Part shown: positions 20,791-32,899 of the stretch, in pieces
Layout: each line of letters begins with the position of its first letter
Numbering within the stretch: position 1 is the stretch's first letter
Source of the DNA: Jacaranda mimosifolia
Taxonomy: Eukaryota; Streptophyta; Magnoliopsida; Lamiales; Bignoniaceae
Direction of reading: 5' to 3'
DNA length: 64,000 nucleotides
NCBI GenBank assembly: GCA_018894105.1
Contig: CM032117.1
Span: forward strand, 37,366,501 to 37,430,500
The notes under the pieces: model-generated
Told to the model about the DNA's origin: nothing
The model's input: only the letters and a program-made list of their open reading frames with translations
Databases searched by the model: none
Translations under genes and position numbers: made by a program

Positions 20791-21260
20791 ATAGTCCAAA
20801 ATTCTTCAAAATTCATCTCATTTTTCATACCCATATCTTCGGCAAATACTCTTTTTGCTGATTAAGAAAAAAAATACAAGACGAAGAGAATGATTTGGTA
20901 ATAAACTGAGAAGAACAAAGCTAAACTGAGAAAATAACCTAAAAATGTTGAAAATAAATTGAGAACCCGGAAATGCGGTGGTCACGCTAGTGATGGTTGC
21001 GTCGTCGGGCTCCTCGTTCGCGTCGTCAAGCTCTAACTTGCTTCTTTGACCTTTTTTTTTTTTTTCCCATTTCTGATAATGAAAGATGAAGGTAGGGTTT
21101 AGTATTTTGGAATGGAGATAAGGGGTGTTTGGTTGTGTGGATAGAAAAGAAGTGAAGAAAATGAGTGAAAAATATTATACTTAAGGGTATTTTTGCCAAA
21201 TTAAGTGGGTAAGGAGTGATCTCTAAAATTTTAACAAAACTAGGGAGCTCATTTTATAAA

Positions 21261-22287
21261 AATTCAAATGGGGATTGAACATGAATTTGGAAAGTGATAA
21301 GTGCCCCATGAAATAACCACATCTTTTTAATAAAAGTTTTCGTTACTTAAAACTAGTCAAGTCAACTATAGAAAAATTGAAACTCAATGAAATTAATAAG
21401 TTTTTCAATTTTTTTTCTTTTCTCTTTTTATTATTTAAATATTCAGGATAAATTAGTTGCACTATGACTCTTTCATGAACCATCAAAAGTAGAGCCACCG
21501 ATTTTAGTTTCTACAAAACTCTTTCAAGGGGTCAACATAAGCCTCAAACTATTCATAATCGATGATTATCATTTCTTAATTTTTGGCAAATATAACTACC
21601 TTCTCAACCCACTCACATAATGTATTCACAACACTATGATCTCAGTTGACACCCATTATTTGAAGAATTTCCTACTATGCTCTGTTGTAAAAACCAATAT
21701 CAAAATTACATTTATGGTATTGGTGTCACTTGTCCTATAGCCTTGAGAAGGCCTACTCCTACAAACCGGATCAATTTGTAAATTCCTTAAAGAAATAAAG
21801 CTCGTGTCTTTTGATAATTGGTATCAACCTTTTTTTGGTGTGAATAATGAAAGTAGGTTGAAAGTTTATTACTCTAACCAAACTTGATAGTTGTTATCAA
21901 TGAGGCCTAGTTTGATTAGTGAAATCAAAACTTCAAGTTATAAGATATTGGATTTAAATATTATCTAAATATGAATTTTTTACTACTCTCAATCTTCCAC
22001 ACAAGCCAGTTGATTATAAATTCTTATTAGTTATTAGAGGGTGGCAGCAAAAAAATTGATTGCTAAATTATTATAGCTTTATAAGTAAATTACAAATTGT
22101 TATTAATTATTAAAAGTTGATTGCTAATATCATAGTTGTCGATGGTTGGCAATTCTAATGAACAATATTTGCAAAATATTTGTTGAAAAAAAAAATTAAT
22201 GGTTGATCAATTATGAAGTCAATTTGTTGGTACTAGTGTCATTGTTTTGATATTCAAAGTGTTATATTATATATATATATACTTATA
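21261..22287. other. AT-rich spacer without a recognised gene
   Basis: No domain, LTR or RNA gene is visible. The stretch ends in a (TA)n tract at about 22266-22280, next to the outer gypsy element. Confidence 0.5.
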
Positions 22288-22770
22288 TGAGTAAAACATT
22301 ATTATGACCAAAACAACCCTAAACAAGGAGGGAAAAGATAAAAAAAGTCCTGGGGACTCAAACAAGCAAGACTCAATAGGTTGACCTATATATGTGGTAT
22401 GAAGGACGACTTAGGTACTAAACCATTCTGGACCATATATTAAGGACATATGGATGGATCCAAGATTAGATAGTATGACATGAAAGGACAATTCTGTACA
22501 TAAACAATTCCTATAAATATTCCAACTCTCATTCTGTCACAGGTTACAATCTATTCATTCTAAATCTACTTAAATTATGGCCTACACTTCATAATTCAAA
22601 TTCTCCTACCTAACTTAAGCATCAAAGGGTTATAGTTATGACCTACCCAATGTTCCTATAACTCTTCTTGCTATGTTTCAATATCTAAGGCCCATAGTTC
22701 TACCTTCCAAATCAGATCAAGAACATAAATAGACTAACACAAAATCCCCAACTTGGCGGACCCTATATTA
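22288..22770 (+). repeat. 5' LTR of the outer gypsy element (approximate)
   Basis: From about 22365 it aligns with about 39025-39433 through words such as CCTATAAATATTCCAAC and CTATTCATTCTAAATCTACTTAAATT (written there with small changes). The first 75 bases align poorly, so the start is uncertain. Divergence between the two LTRs is high, so the insertion is old. Confidence 0.6.
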
Positions 22771-22795
22771 GTTGGCGCTGTCTATGGGAAACCAA
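22771..22795 (+). promoter_or_regulatory. Primer-binding site of the outer gypsy element
   Basis: TTGGCGCTGTCTATGGGAAA lies directly after the LTR end. It is two bases away from the TTGGCGCCGTCTGTGGGAA form common at this place in plant gypsy elements. Confidence 0.75.
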
Positions 22796-23135
22796 GATAC
22801 ATAAATGAATTGTCGAGTTAGGTAGGGTAATAGCATAAATACCCTGCGATCAGAGGTGATGAATGAGAGCCCACACACACCTTCCTATCAACCTCCAAAT
22901 CTGGCTACTCCAACCAACCCAGAAATGATGCAACCCAAGATACTGCAATTAATATAGGAACAATTGTAGATGATGTTGGAGGCTCTCACAAAGAAGATGA
23001 TTGACTAATGCCCTCGCAAGGTCTTGCTCACTTACCCCCAAAGCAATTGTTCAAATAACTAGTAGATCAACAAAAAATATTGAACATGGGGACCAAGGGA
23101 AAGGAGCCAATTTGTGAGGGATCCCCAAAAAAGTG

Positions 23136-23826
23136 TGTTGATGTTGAAATTTTATTGGGATAAATCACTATTTAATAGCCCAAATAAATTGGTTATTGAA
23201 TTGGATCCCAAATTAAAGTTCATAACGGATTTGGGCTTTATATAATGTGGTCCGTCAATCCAAAATGAATTTTAAAATTCTTATTTGTTTTAGATTGGCT
23301 AATTAGGCCTAACATATTTAAATATGGCCTATTGGCAAATTAAGCCCATCTCAAGTGATATTCAGGCCCAATGGGAGACTCAAACTTCAAATCATCAAAC
23401 CCTAATTTGTGTATGTAAAAAGGGGTTCTAGGAGGCATACCGCAGAAGAAGAAATATATCAAGAAATTCAAGTATCAAGCTCTCAAGTCCGAGCTCTTGC
23501 CACGAAGAAGTGTTGCAACCACAAAGGTTCTACATCTTCTTCAAAAGCATTAAATTCTGAAGACCTTGATATCAAAACAAATAATTGATTTCAAGGAAGT
23601 TCATGATTTCATCCACAAGTCTAGGAGGGAATTACACATCCAATTCAAGAACAAGCATCAAGCTCTCGAATCAAATTCCAGGGAGAAGAATCAGAGGATT
23701 TGATCTTCCATTAGGGAGATATTTTCAGAGATTGTAACCACTTTATATTTAAATCAAATATTCAATTTGTCCATATTTTTCTTGTCTTGTAATTTCTTTT
23801 TTGCAGATATGAAATTTATGTGAACA
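23136..23826 (+). repeat. 5' LTR of the nested gypsy element
   Basis: It starts TGTTGATG and ends TGTGAACA. It aligns over its full length with 30077-30761. Its TATA-like stretch (TATGTAAAAAGG near 23424) differs from TATAAAAAGG in the 3' LTR. The word TGGCATGCCCAGTGGGAC follows at 23833 in the place of a primer-binding site. Confidence 0.93.
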
Positions 23827-23912
23827 AGTTTCTGGCATGCCCAGTGGGACAATCTCTGCCTCTCATCTCTTTCTCCTAAATTAAAGTTCCAGTTATCATT
23901 CACGAACTCTCC

Positions 23913-24770
23913 ATGGCACCCAAGAAGAATCAAGTCACTGTTTTGAATCAGATAGAAGCTATGGATATTGCTGCTGCAGCTGATCAATCTTTTACTAGGG
24001 GCAAGATAGTTGATACTACTCCATCAGATGGTTCGAACTCAACAAGTCCTATGGAGATCAACTCCAAGTCATCGCCTTTCGTTGTGCTGCCTGTGATGGT
24101 GATAGAAACAACTACAGTAGATGAACAACTTGCCCGAATATCTTAAGCTATTGTTGATCTTCAGAAGATTGTGGAACATAAAGATCTCCAAATTGCCCAA
24201 TTGATGAGCAAACTAGAGTACTCACTCATTCAAGAGTCTACCCAAAATCATTCAACCTTTCTAAACCATGTTGAAAAGGAGAAACAAATAGATAAGGAGG
24301 CACTCAGGCATAACTTTGTGCAAAAATTCAACCACTCTACAACTTCTGTTTCTATGTTATCTATTCAACAATTGCAAGATATGATAACTAACACCATTAG
24401 GGCTCAATATGAGAGACCTTCGCAAAACTTGCTTGTCTACTCAAAACCATACACTAAGCGAATTGATGCTTTAAGGATGCCGATAGGCTACCAGCCACCA
24501 AAGCTCCAACAGTTTGATGGAAAAGGCAACCCGAAACAACACATTGCTTATTTTTTGGAAACATGCAATAATGCAGGAACCTCTGGTGACCTCCTTGTGA
24601 AGCAATTTGTGAGATCGCTTAAAGGGAATGCCTTTGATTGGTACGTTGACTTGGAGCCCGAATCTATTGACAATTAGGAGGAAACGAAAAGAGAATTCTT
24701 GAACCATTTCTATAGCACTCGTCGAATTGGAAGTATGATTGAACTTACCATGGAAAGATGAGCTAATCAT
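23913..24770 (+). pseudogene. Gag of the nested gypsy element
   Basis: The protein starts MAPKKNQ at 23913. It is broken by TAA at 24144-24146 and TAG at 24675-24677 in one frame. The capsid domain spans about 24470-24770, with QPPKLQQFDGKGNPKQHIAY, then LKGNAFDWYVDLEPESIDN and a broken EFLNHFYSTRR. The second stop replaces the Trp usually found after SIDN. It formed the particle shell of the retrotransposon. Confidence 0.88.
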
Positions 24771-25895
24771 TGACTATATCAACCGTTGACGTGCACTAAG
24801 TCTGAATTGTAAGGATAAGTTGTCAGAAGTTTATACAATATAAATGTGTATCCAAGGGATGCATTGGGGGCTTCTTTATATCCTTCAAGGAATCAAGCTT
24901 CAAAGTTTTGAAGAATTGGCTACTCGCGCTCATGACATGGAATTGAGCATTGCAAATCATAAAGCTGCTTTTCCAATGAACTACCGAAAGAATGATAGAT
25001 AGGACTCAAAGAAGGAAAATGAGTCCACCAAAGCTACTATGAAGGAATCAATGACAATTAAAGCAACTCCTACCAAAATCTTTACAAGAATTATAGGTGA
25101 AAAGCTTGAGGATCAACGCATGCCAACTGAAAGGCGTCAATCGACCTTGAAAGAATTACAAGACAAAGAATATCTATTCCATGACTCAGATGTCTTGCAA
25201 ATTTTTGATGAGTTGTTGGCAAGAATGATGATTGAGTTGCCTGAGCCAAAGCGTCTTAATGAAATTGGGAAGGTAAATAACCAGATATACTGTAAGCATC
25301 ATCGAGTTATTAGCCATCCTATAGAAAAATATTTTGTGGTCAAGGAGAAAATTATGACATTGGCAAAAGATGGAAAAATAATCCTTGACACTGAAAATAC
25401 AATGGATGCAAAAGTTGCTAGTGTAGCGGCTATTACAAAAGTTGCTTGCAACCAAGAAAATTTTCTTCCCCACTCTTGGGGGCATCAGACATGTCTCAAT
25501 TTAGAAGCATTGATCTAGTTTTGTTCGAATTAACTGATGAAAAAGAAAAGCTAGATAGAAGTTCTACTTCTAAAATTGAAGATAATGGTGAGTGGATTCT
25601 CGTGACGCATCGACAGAGACAAAGGCAATACGTTCGCCAGCTTCATCCATCATTTTTAAAGAGACAACACATCACCAAGTGTCCTTAACCAAAGTTAATG
25701 GGAGATATGAAAACTCTTCATGTTAAGCTGAGAAAATTGAAAAGAAGTCATCGGGACCCTGTTATTCTAGGAGACTTTTTTCCTATGAGATTTTTCAAGC
25801 AAAAGGTCAAAACGGCATTTACTGTATCTGGCAAAGTGGAGAGCTAATATTCTACTTCTTGTTGTGTTGTCATTGCATTTACAGATGAAGATTTA
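24771..25895 (+). pseudogene. Gag C-terminal and linker region of the nested gypsy element
   Basis: Open pieces at 25039-25518 and 25446-25688 carry a Lys/Glu-rich linker with a CKHHRVISHPIEKYFVVKEK stretch. This is the region between gag and protease seen in this family (a form of zinc-binding C-x-H-H). It is interrupted by stops and by frame changes near 24760, 25000 and 25516. Confidence 0.7.
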
Positions 25896-26684
25896 TTGCT
25901 AGGATCAAAGCCCCACAATCGACCACTCTTTGTTTTTGGATTTTTGCAAGATCAAAAAGTCAACCGCATGCTTATAGATGGGGGGTTAGTGGTTAACATT
26001 ATGCTAAAGTCTACTATGAAACAATTGGGGTTCACAGTTGAAGATTTATCTTGCAGTGGCTTGACCATTCAAGGTTTCAACCAGGGAGGCCAACGAGCTA
26101 TTGGGATGATCCACTTAGACCTTACTATTAGAGAACTAAAAATGAATACTCTTTTTCATGTCATTGACGTGAAGACTTCTTATAACTTGCTACTTGGTAG
26201 ACCATGGCTTCACGAAAATGGAGTTGTTCCGTCTATCCTTCATCAATGCTTCAAGTATTCGAGGAATGGTGAGATAATAAAAGTTAATGCTGATACAAAC
26301 CCATTCACTGAGGTAGAATCATACTTTGCAGATGCCAAATTGTATCTAGATCCAAACTCAGTGCATGAAATATTGCCTTCAAAGTCTCCGTTCAATCATC
26401 TTATCAAGGAAGAGCATGTTGAACATATAACTCTAGAGTTTGATGTCGAAAAGTCCAAGAAGTTGGTTGCTGTTGAAACCTTGCCAAGTAAAGTCACAGA
26501 ATTCGAAGGTACCTTTGATCTACCAGTATTCCGGTATACCCTTCAATCACATCGCAAAAAAGAGCAGAAGTCATCTAAAGCATACTTTGCATCACTGAAA
26601 AATAAAAGGGAACATACAAAGAAAATAGGATCTGATGACTACCAAGTTATGAGAAATGATTTAATCATCTTAATGTTGGTCTGA
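25896..26684 (+). pseudogene. Aspartic protease of the nested gypsy element
   Basis: The catalytic motif is MLIDGGLVVNIM, with Asp present in DGG. Strand features follow: LTIQGFNQGGQRAIGMIHL, then HVIDVKTSYNLLLGRPWLHE and VVPSILHQCFKY, the usual pattern in this gypsy group. The open frame runs to 26684, past the protease core, with an FTEVESYFADAKLYL tail. It is the longest intact part of the element's pol. Confidence 0.88.
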
Positions 26685-27235
26685 ACTCAAATGCCTCATC
26701 TGAATTTTCTCCTAGTGGAACCGAACATTAAGAGTTTCATAGGACTTTTGATCCAAAAGCCTATAGTCTCTTGGCTAAGTCTGGATCTGACTTCTCCAAT
26801 CTATCTGAGCTAGGAGAGTTGAAACCTGAGTTGATTGGAGAAAAGATCCATGGTCTCAACAAAGCACAACAAAAGTTACAAAGTCAAGGATTTCATGCTG
26901 ATCAGTTAGGGACTGGCTTAGAATTTGCACCAAGTGAGCCAATTAGGATACTCATGATGAGAAAAGACAAGTACGTCAGTGTTCAACATATTGCAGCTGA
27001 AAAAGATGGAAATGATGCAAAATAAAAGTCAAGTGATCATCACATCTCTATATTTAATAGACTAAGTGCCCCCATCACGCATCGAATAGGAAACAAGTTT
27101 ATGTTAAAGTGGGATGACTCTTATGTTGTTAAAGAAGCTTACACAAATGGTGCCTATAAATTGGTTGATAAATATGGATTGCGCATTGGCCTCATAAATG
27201 GCAAGTTCCTAAAGTGCTATTATCCATGAAGAAGC
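26685..27235 (+). pseudogene. Integrase tail remnant after a large pol deletion
   Basis: Downstream of the protease frame a family word, KAQQKLQSQGFHADQLG, appears at about 26850-26910. The end of the integrase C-terminal domain follows: AYTNGAYKLVDKYGLRIGLI and then NGKFLKCYYP before TGA (about 27135-27230). RT, RNase H and the integrase core, normally 2.5-3 kb, are missing in between. Confidence 0.8.
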
Positions 27236-28228
27236 ATGCTCCTTGATTCATGAGCCTAAACTGCATGTCACTCCTGACCCGTATGAGTATAAATTGTGTA
27301 TGGTACCCACCAATGATAGTGTATATGGATAAGCTGCTAACCTACTTGACTGAAAGTATTTCATGTGGCTAAAATGTAGGAATACTTTACCTTGTCTAGG
27401 GTGGCTAAGCTATGGATACTCTTGGCCAGCATGAGTATAAACTGTGTACGGCCCCCCTTAAAACAAAAATAAAAATTCTTTGAACTACGTGATGACTTGA
27501 TTTCCTTGATGGGGTACATAGACAGCTTGGAATTTATTTTATAAGTTCAATCACATCTTTAAACAAGTTTGGTTTGTCTTAAAGATAGCCAATTTGTTTG
27601 TAAGTTTGATCCAGTTCATAATTATTCAATCATTGAAAGTATGTGGTTGATCTTTGCTTAGTTTTTGTTAATGAGAAAAGTGTAGAAAATAGAGAATTAA
27701 AAAAAAAAATGAAGCAAAAAGATTGATGAAAAGAAAAGAGCTTTTATTGCTTTTAAATGTTCTTTTACATCAATTAAAAAAAAAAAAAGAACGCAAAGAA
27801 GCTAAGTGCTCAAACAAACAAGTCAAAGGCGGCTAAATCATGGCTGGATTCTTTAAGTTTTCTTCAACTTTGTGGAGTGATAAGTTCGTAACTCTTCTTT
27901 GACGTTCAACTCAACTAGTCCGGCCTTCAATTCTTCTTGTTGCTTGATGATTTGAAAATGTTTTACTTTTAGACTATCCACCCCCTCAACTCATTCAATT
28001 TAAGCTGTCTCAACATCAGAACATCTTATTCTACAAGAAGAAGTGATTTCTCATGAGTCTCTTACATCTCTCCCTAAATCAAATTCAAGTCGACCTTTAT
28101 GTAGTTGAAGCAGCCTCGAAGAAAGACCTCAAGTAGCTTCCCGAGATGATATGCTTTTTGTTTTCAATCTTTATGACTCAAGGACCAAATATTCTTCTCT
28201 AGATGCAGCTTCTTGGCAGATGGACAAC
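27236..28228. other. Non-coding part after pol in the nested gypsy element
   Basis: Words such as TGAGTATAAACTGTGTACGG (27430-27450) recur inverted in the second element at about 49940-50100. This is 3' pol flank shared by the family. An (A)n run and an AT-rich stretch follow. No further ORF is seen. Confidence 0.6.
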
Positions 28229-29064
28229 TTACCATAGAAATCTAACTATTGGCCATCTATAAGATCCACGAAAGTCCCATAAAGAGATTGATAGTTCTCC
28301 AATTGTAGTGTGTATTGTGTTTGTAGGACACCATAGCTCGAAGAATGCTTGGAAGATGTTCTTGTTGCAGACGAACGCGAAAAGGGAAGCATGAATTGCT
28401 ACATAGATCCTGGCTTGACGAAGAGTGTCAGCATGATGACCTAGCACGTCTGCTATAACAGCTACAAACAAACGCGAAAAGGGAGATATGAACAATTATA
28501 GAGAGTATTCTTATTGCATATGAATGCGAGAAGAGGGCATGAACAACTACATAGATCCTAGCTTGATGAAGAGTGCCTACATGATGGCCCAACACATCTT
28601 TCGCCTACTCCCAATAGTCAGAGTGAAAGGATACCTCGCTAAACTTGGATGTTGGAACTCTCCATGAGCCTCTATTAATACTGAGATGGTGATTCGGTAG
28701 TGAGAACTCTACATACATAGCTTTGATGTCATGAAGTGATAATTCAGTAACAAGACCCTAGAACGAGCGGAGGCACCAAAACACTGATCAACCATCTCCT
28801 TAGTTGTCTCCTCGGACCATTCAGTAACAACATAGAGTGGTTTGATTGAGCCTTAGAAGATTGAGCATCCTCGACCTCTTCATACACACATAAAGTAGTG
28901 CTTTTAACTTTGGAGAAGTCTTTGTCACCTCGAATCATGATGCATGGAGTTCGTTCACTATAATTTTTGATATCTATCTTCATGGCTTTGTTGAAATTAT
29001 GAATATAAAGCAAGTTATTGGATGAAGATGAAGAAGAAGAAGAAGGGTTGATAACATACAACAA
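28229..29064 (-). pseudogene. Antisense plant-mobile-domain (PMD) ORF in the nested gypsy element
   Basis: On the minus strand, a piece (28744-29064) begins with an Ile/Lys-rich start and CIMIRGDKDFSKVKS. A second piece (28229-28495) has DVLGHHADTLRQARIYVAIH and FQAFFELWCPTN then THTTIGELSISLWD-like words. Both match the PMD gene of the element at 45.9 kb. PMD proteins are nuclear factors such as MAIN and MAIL1, and transposons often carry PMD genes. A segment of the domain is also repeated at about 28519-28620, so a local duplication has broken it. It is antisense to gag-pol and lies before the 3' LTR. Confidence 0.8.
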
Positions 29065-30076
29065 ATGACATCACATTGCATGATGAAACAGTAAGTGTAT
29101 CAATATATCAACCATGTGGTGTGCATGAACTTGAAAAATGCTAATATGAAACATAGGAGAAGATTCTTACCTATTCTTGGCAATGAAACAAAGAGCAACA
29201 ACAAGCCAACAACCCCTAATCAGTTCAACAAGATTATGCTCCAGAAACTATAGCTATAGAAAACTATATATGCCTCTGCTCAACCTTTGCCACTTTGATG
29301 GATGAAAGCTCAAAAGATTCATATGTATAAATGCCAACATCAAATTAAGATAGGTAATTTTCCTTCTCACTGAAAGTTGGAGAAGGGAAAATACAACGAT
29401 GGAAAATTTCCATCCTTCCATCCAAAAAAAAAAAAAAGAAGAAGTAGAATGAAGAGAAGAAAAGAAAACGTCGTGATTGCAATCTTGATCGAAACTAGGC
29501 TTTATAATTCTTATGTTATGCAAAACTTAATTGATGGATAGAAAGGAAAATTGCCATTATGGAAAACTTGGAAGGAATGAAATTTGCAATTCATTTCTAA
29601 AATTAGTTGATTGCATATCCAAACTTTCTTACCTAAGGAAGAAAAAATGGTTGGTGCAGAAAACTAGGTTGCCAAATGAAAATAAATTGGCAAGACCCAT
29701 GGCGTGAAGTTGATGTAGAAAACTGGGTTGCCAAATGAAAGCAAATTGCTAAGACCCGCAGCATGAAATTGATGCGAAAAACTGTGAAGAAAAGCATGGT
29801 TGTTTCCTTGTTTAAAACGTGTGGGCCTGTGTTATTTTGGAAAGGTTAAAAAAAAAATCAAAGTTCCAAACATTCTGCTCTAAAATACCAGCTGCTGCGT
29901 GTATGCGAAAGCACTTCACACTAGGGCCACTAATCAATTTTATTCTAAAGGCCATTGTCCTTGGATAATCAATTTGTGTGGCCTATTAACTAAATAAATT
30001 TGTGATGATTACTTCAAATATCGTCTCTCACTCGTATTTTGGCATGTCGGTTGCCGAACATTGAAGTTGGGGCATC
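29065..30076. other. Leader of the antisense ORF and 3' LTR flank in the nested element
   Basis: Promoter-like DNA for the minus-strand PMD ORF may lie here. A 60-bp unit with GTTGCCAAATGAAA and GCAAGACCC words is repeated twice at about 29650-29780. A polypurine-like GAAGTTGGGGCATC (30063-30076) precedes the 3' LTR. Confidence 0.6.
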
Positions 30077-30761
30077 TGTTGATGTTGAAATTTTATTGGA
30101 ATAAATCACCATTTAATAGCCCAAATAAATTGGTAATCGAATTGGGTCCCAAATTAAAGTCCATAACAAATTTGGGCTTTATATAATGGGTCAATCCAAA
30201 ATGAATTTTAAAATTTTTATTTATTTTGGATTAGCTAATTGGGCCTAACATATTTAAATATGGCCCATTAGCAAATTAAGCCCATCTCAAGTGATATTCA
30301 GGCCCAAGGGGAGACTCAAGCTTCAAATCATCAAACCCTAATTTGTACATATAAAAAGGGGTGCTGGGAGGTATACCACAGAAGAAGAAATATATCAAGA
30401 AATTCAAGCATCAAGCTCTCAAGTCCGAGCTCTTACCATGAAGAAGTGTTGCAACCACAAAGGTTCTACATCTTCTTCAAAAGCATTAAATTCTGAAGAC
30501 TTTGATATCAAAACAAATACTTGATTTCAAGGAAGTTCATGATTTCATCCACAAGTCTCTGAGGGAATTATGCATCCGATTCAAAAACAAGCATCAAGCC
30601 CTTGAATCAAATTCCAAGGAGAAAAATTAAAGGATTTGATCTTCCATTATGGAGATATTTTCAGAGATTGTAACCACTTTACATTTAAATCAAATATTCA
30701 ATTTGTCCATATTTTCTTGTCTTGTAATTTCTTTTTTGCATACACGAAATTTGTGTGAACA
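30077..30761 (+). repeat. 3' LTR of the nested gypsy element
   Basis: It starts TGTTGATG and ends GTGTGAACA, followed by target duplication AAGTG. A TATA box, TATAAAAAGG, lies at 30350-30359. It pairs with 23136-23826. Confidence 0.93.
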
Positions 30762-30766
30762 AAGTG

Positions 30767-31620
30767 CAAAGCCAAGTGCCTATTAAGGAAGATCCCGTGG
30801 AGGTCATGGAAAAATCCTTACAAATGACCTTGGGTGGGGTTATATGATCAAAAGTTATATGAGGAAGAATATGATCAAAAGACATATGAGGAAGAACAAA
30901 AGGAACATGTCAATAGGAAATTGGAAGAAATAAGAAGAAGAGCGACTTACCCACTCTCCAAATGAGATGGTCGCCTTTTAGCCAGGGTATATTAGATGAG
31001 TCATTCATTCCGAATTTAAAGCACCAAACCTTCCTAAATATAATGGAAACTCAAATCCACAAGAGTATTTAACTACAATCGAGCACATTATGCAATTATA
31101 TGGCTTATCTGGAGCAGTCAACTGCAAAATATTAATTGCCACCTTATATAGTAAAGCATAGAAACAGTTCACACCTTTACCTTTAGGAACTGTAGTTAGA
31201 TATGAGTAGCTATATAGAAAACTCTTATACCACTTTGCAAGCAAGAGAAAAGCAAAGAAATCTATTATGTATTTATTCACAATTAGACAAAGAGAGTATG
31301 AGCGGTTGAGTAAACTAATTCAATAATGAGATTTCGGAAGTTCAAGATCTCAAACAGAAATGATGACAAACATCATGATATATGAATTTAAGAAGGCCCC
31401 TTTCACATTATCTTTGGCGAGGATGCCCCCTCTGATGTGAAGCATTTGACAGAAATGGCTCGGTATTATGTGCATGAGGAGGAAATCAATCGTATGAAAG
31501 AAGAAGAGTAGACTGAGAATATGAAAGGAAAAAGGAAAAATATGAAAGACATAAGTGAAGACCACCATGGGACATGATTGAGAAAGATCATAGGACGTCA
31601 CCGAATCCTAGATTTCATTG
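30767..31620 (+). pseudogene. Gag remnant of the outer gypsy element
   Basis: The capsid domain reads as broken plus-strand frames. A stretch at about 31010-31140 has the order APNLPKYNGNSNPQEYLTTI then IMQLYGLSGAV, which matches the gypsy gag core (a target-plus-DPQEHL pattern). Stops follow at about 31160 and 31208. Its N-terminal part lies before 23136, cut off by the nested element. Confidence 0.7.
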
Positions 31621-32097
31621 ATATACACCATTAAGGGTGTCGCGAGCTCAATCCATGCTAGCAATAGCGCCGACAAGCATGTTGTAATGATCGAAGACAT
31701 AGAGTAATACTAAGAACAAAAGAGCCTCAAAAAGTAGTGCATGTATCATAGAGACAAAGGGCATAATCTCGAGGATTTATTTTAGTTAAAAGATGAAATA
31801 GAAAGACTCATACATTAAGGGTATATGAAGTAATTTATAGTAGAGATAACTATAAGAAGCCCTCAAAAGAATTTAAAGGAGAGAATGTTACAAAGTCGAT
31901 CTAAAAACCTTAAATGAAAAACTTATAGAAGGGAAGATAAGTGACTTAAGCAAGAGGATTTGGAAAACTTTCCAAGAAAAGGAGTGATAAACACGATATT
32001 ATGAGGTTTGATAGGAGGCGATTCGAGAAATGCAAGAAAATAATATACGAGGAAAATGGTTTTCCAACATCAAATCTTAATTGTTGATTAACAAAAC

Positions 32098-32316
32098 ATG
32101 GCCATCACTTTTGATGATTATGACCTGGAAGGAGTTCACATACCTTATGACGATCCAACAATTGTGACCCTGGATATCCCTAACTTTTTAGTACAAAAAA
32201 TCCTAATCGACAGTGGTAACTTAGTGGATATCATTTTTCTTAGCACACTTAAGAGGATGAAATTGGGTGTGTTGACTTTTAGCCAGGTTAATGAGGCTCT
32301 AAAGGATTGGAGGTAA
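32098..32316 (+). pseudogene. Aspartic protease of the outer gypsy element
   Basis: This open stretch holds a retroviral-type protease motif, ILIDSGNLVDIIF, with the catalytic Asp in DSG, flanked by the beta strands usual for the gypsy protease. The frame ends shortly after, at a stop. It would have cleaved the gag-pol polyprotein. Confidence 0.8.
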
Positions 32317-32899
32317 TTCCTCTCGGTACCATTGACTTACCTATTTCTATAGGAGTTGAGACAAAGCAAATAACCTTAATTCTAAAATACTTGGTTGTGG
32401 ACTCTCCTTTTGACATAATATAGTTTTAGGGAGGCCAAGATTAAACAAGTTTACAGTTGTGGTCTTAATATATCACCTTAAGATGAAATTTCTAACTAAG
32501 ATAGGGGTGAGAGAAATTAGTTGTGACCATAAAACAACTAGAGGATGCTATAACATATCTACTCAAAGGAAGCAAAATAAGGAATTGGGAACAAGGAAAC
32601 TCATAAAGTAACCTAATGAGTACAGTAAGGTAGCATCATCGAAAGAGCTCAAATAAAGTAAAAAAAAAAAGAGGGGGAGGGAATGATGGAACCTTTTGAG
32701 TACAAAAGTGTGGAGCTTTTCCCAAGGAATCCCTAAAAAATGACGAGCATAGCAGTGTAGATGGACCTTAGAATAGAAGTACTGACCATAGAATTTCTAT
32801 GAAAGAACTCACATGTCTTTGGATGGAAACCATCACATTTTGAAGGGATAGACTCAGAGGTGAGAGTTTATACACTGAACGTTGACCCTAAGGTAGAAC

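Larger units (their letters stand above)
17300..21260. mobile_element. Repeat island, possible non-autonomous transposon with inverted arrays
   Basis: The outer ends share weak inverted similarity. About 17366-17430 carries ACTCCTTAC and AAAACTTTAGGAATCACTCC. The complement of about 21200-21255 carries CTCCCTAG and AAAATTTTAGAGATCACTCC. Inside are an 88-bp array, a 103-bp array, a 526-bp duplication and then the 88-bp array again in the opposite orientation. No coding domain is recognised. The symmetric layout suggests a decayed DNA transposon with inverted subterminal arrays, but the exact ends and a target duplication were not found. Confidence 0.5.
23136..30761 (+). mobile_element. Nested Ty3/gypsy element with antisense PMD ORF, internally deleted
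   Basis: A 7.6-kb element lies inside the outer gypsy element. LTRs of 691 bp (23136-23826) and 685 bp (30077-30761) begin TGTTGATG and end GAACA. The 5-bp target duplication AAGTG is exact at 23131-23135 and 30762-30766. Inside are gag, protease, a piece of the integrase tail, and then, on the minus strand, a plant-mobile-domain ORF before the 3' LTR. RT, RNase H and the integrase core are missing, so it cannot move on its own. By eye the first 215 LTR bases differ at about 15 positions plus one gap, so the insertion is not recent. Confidence 0.93.
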
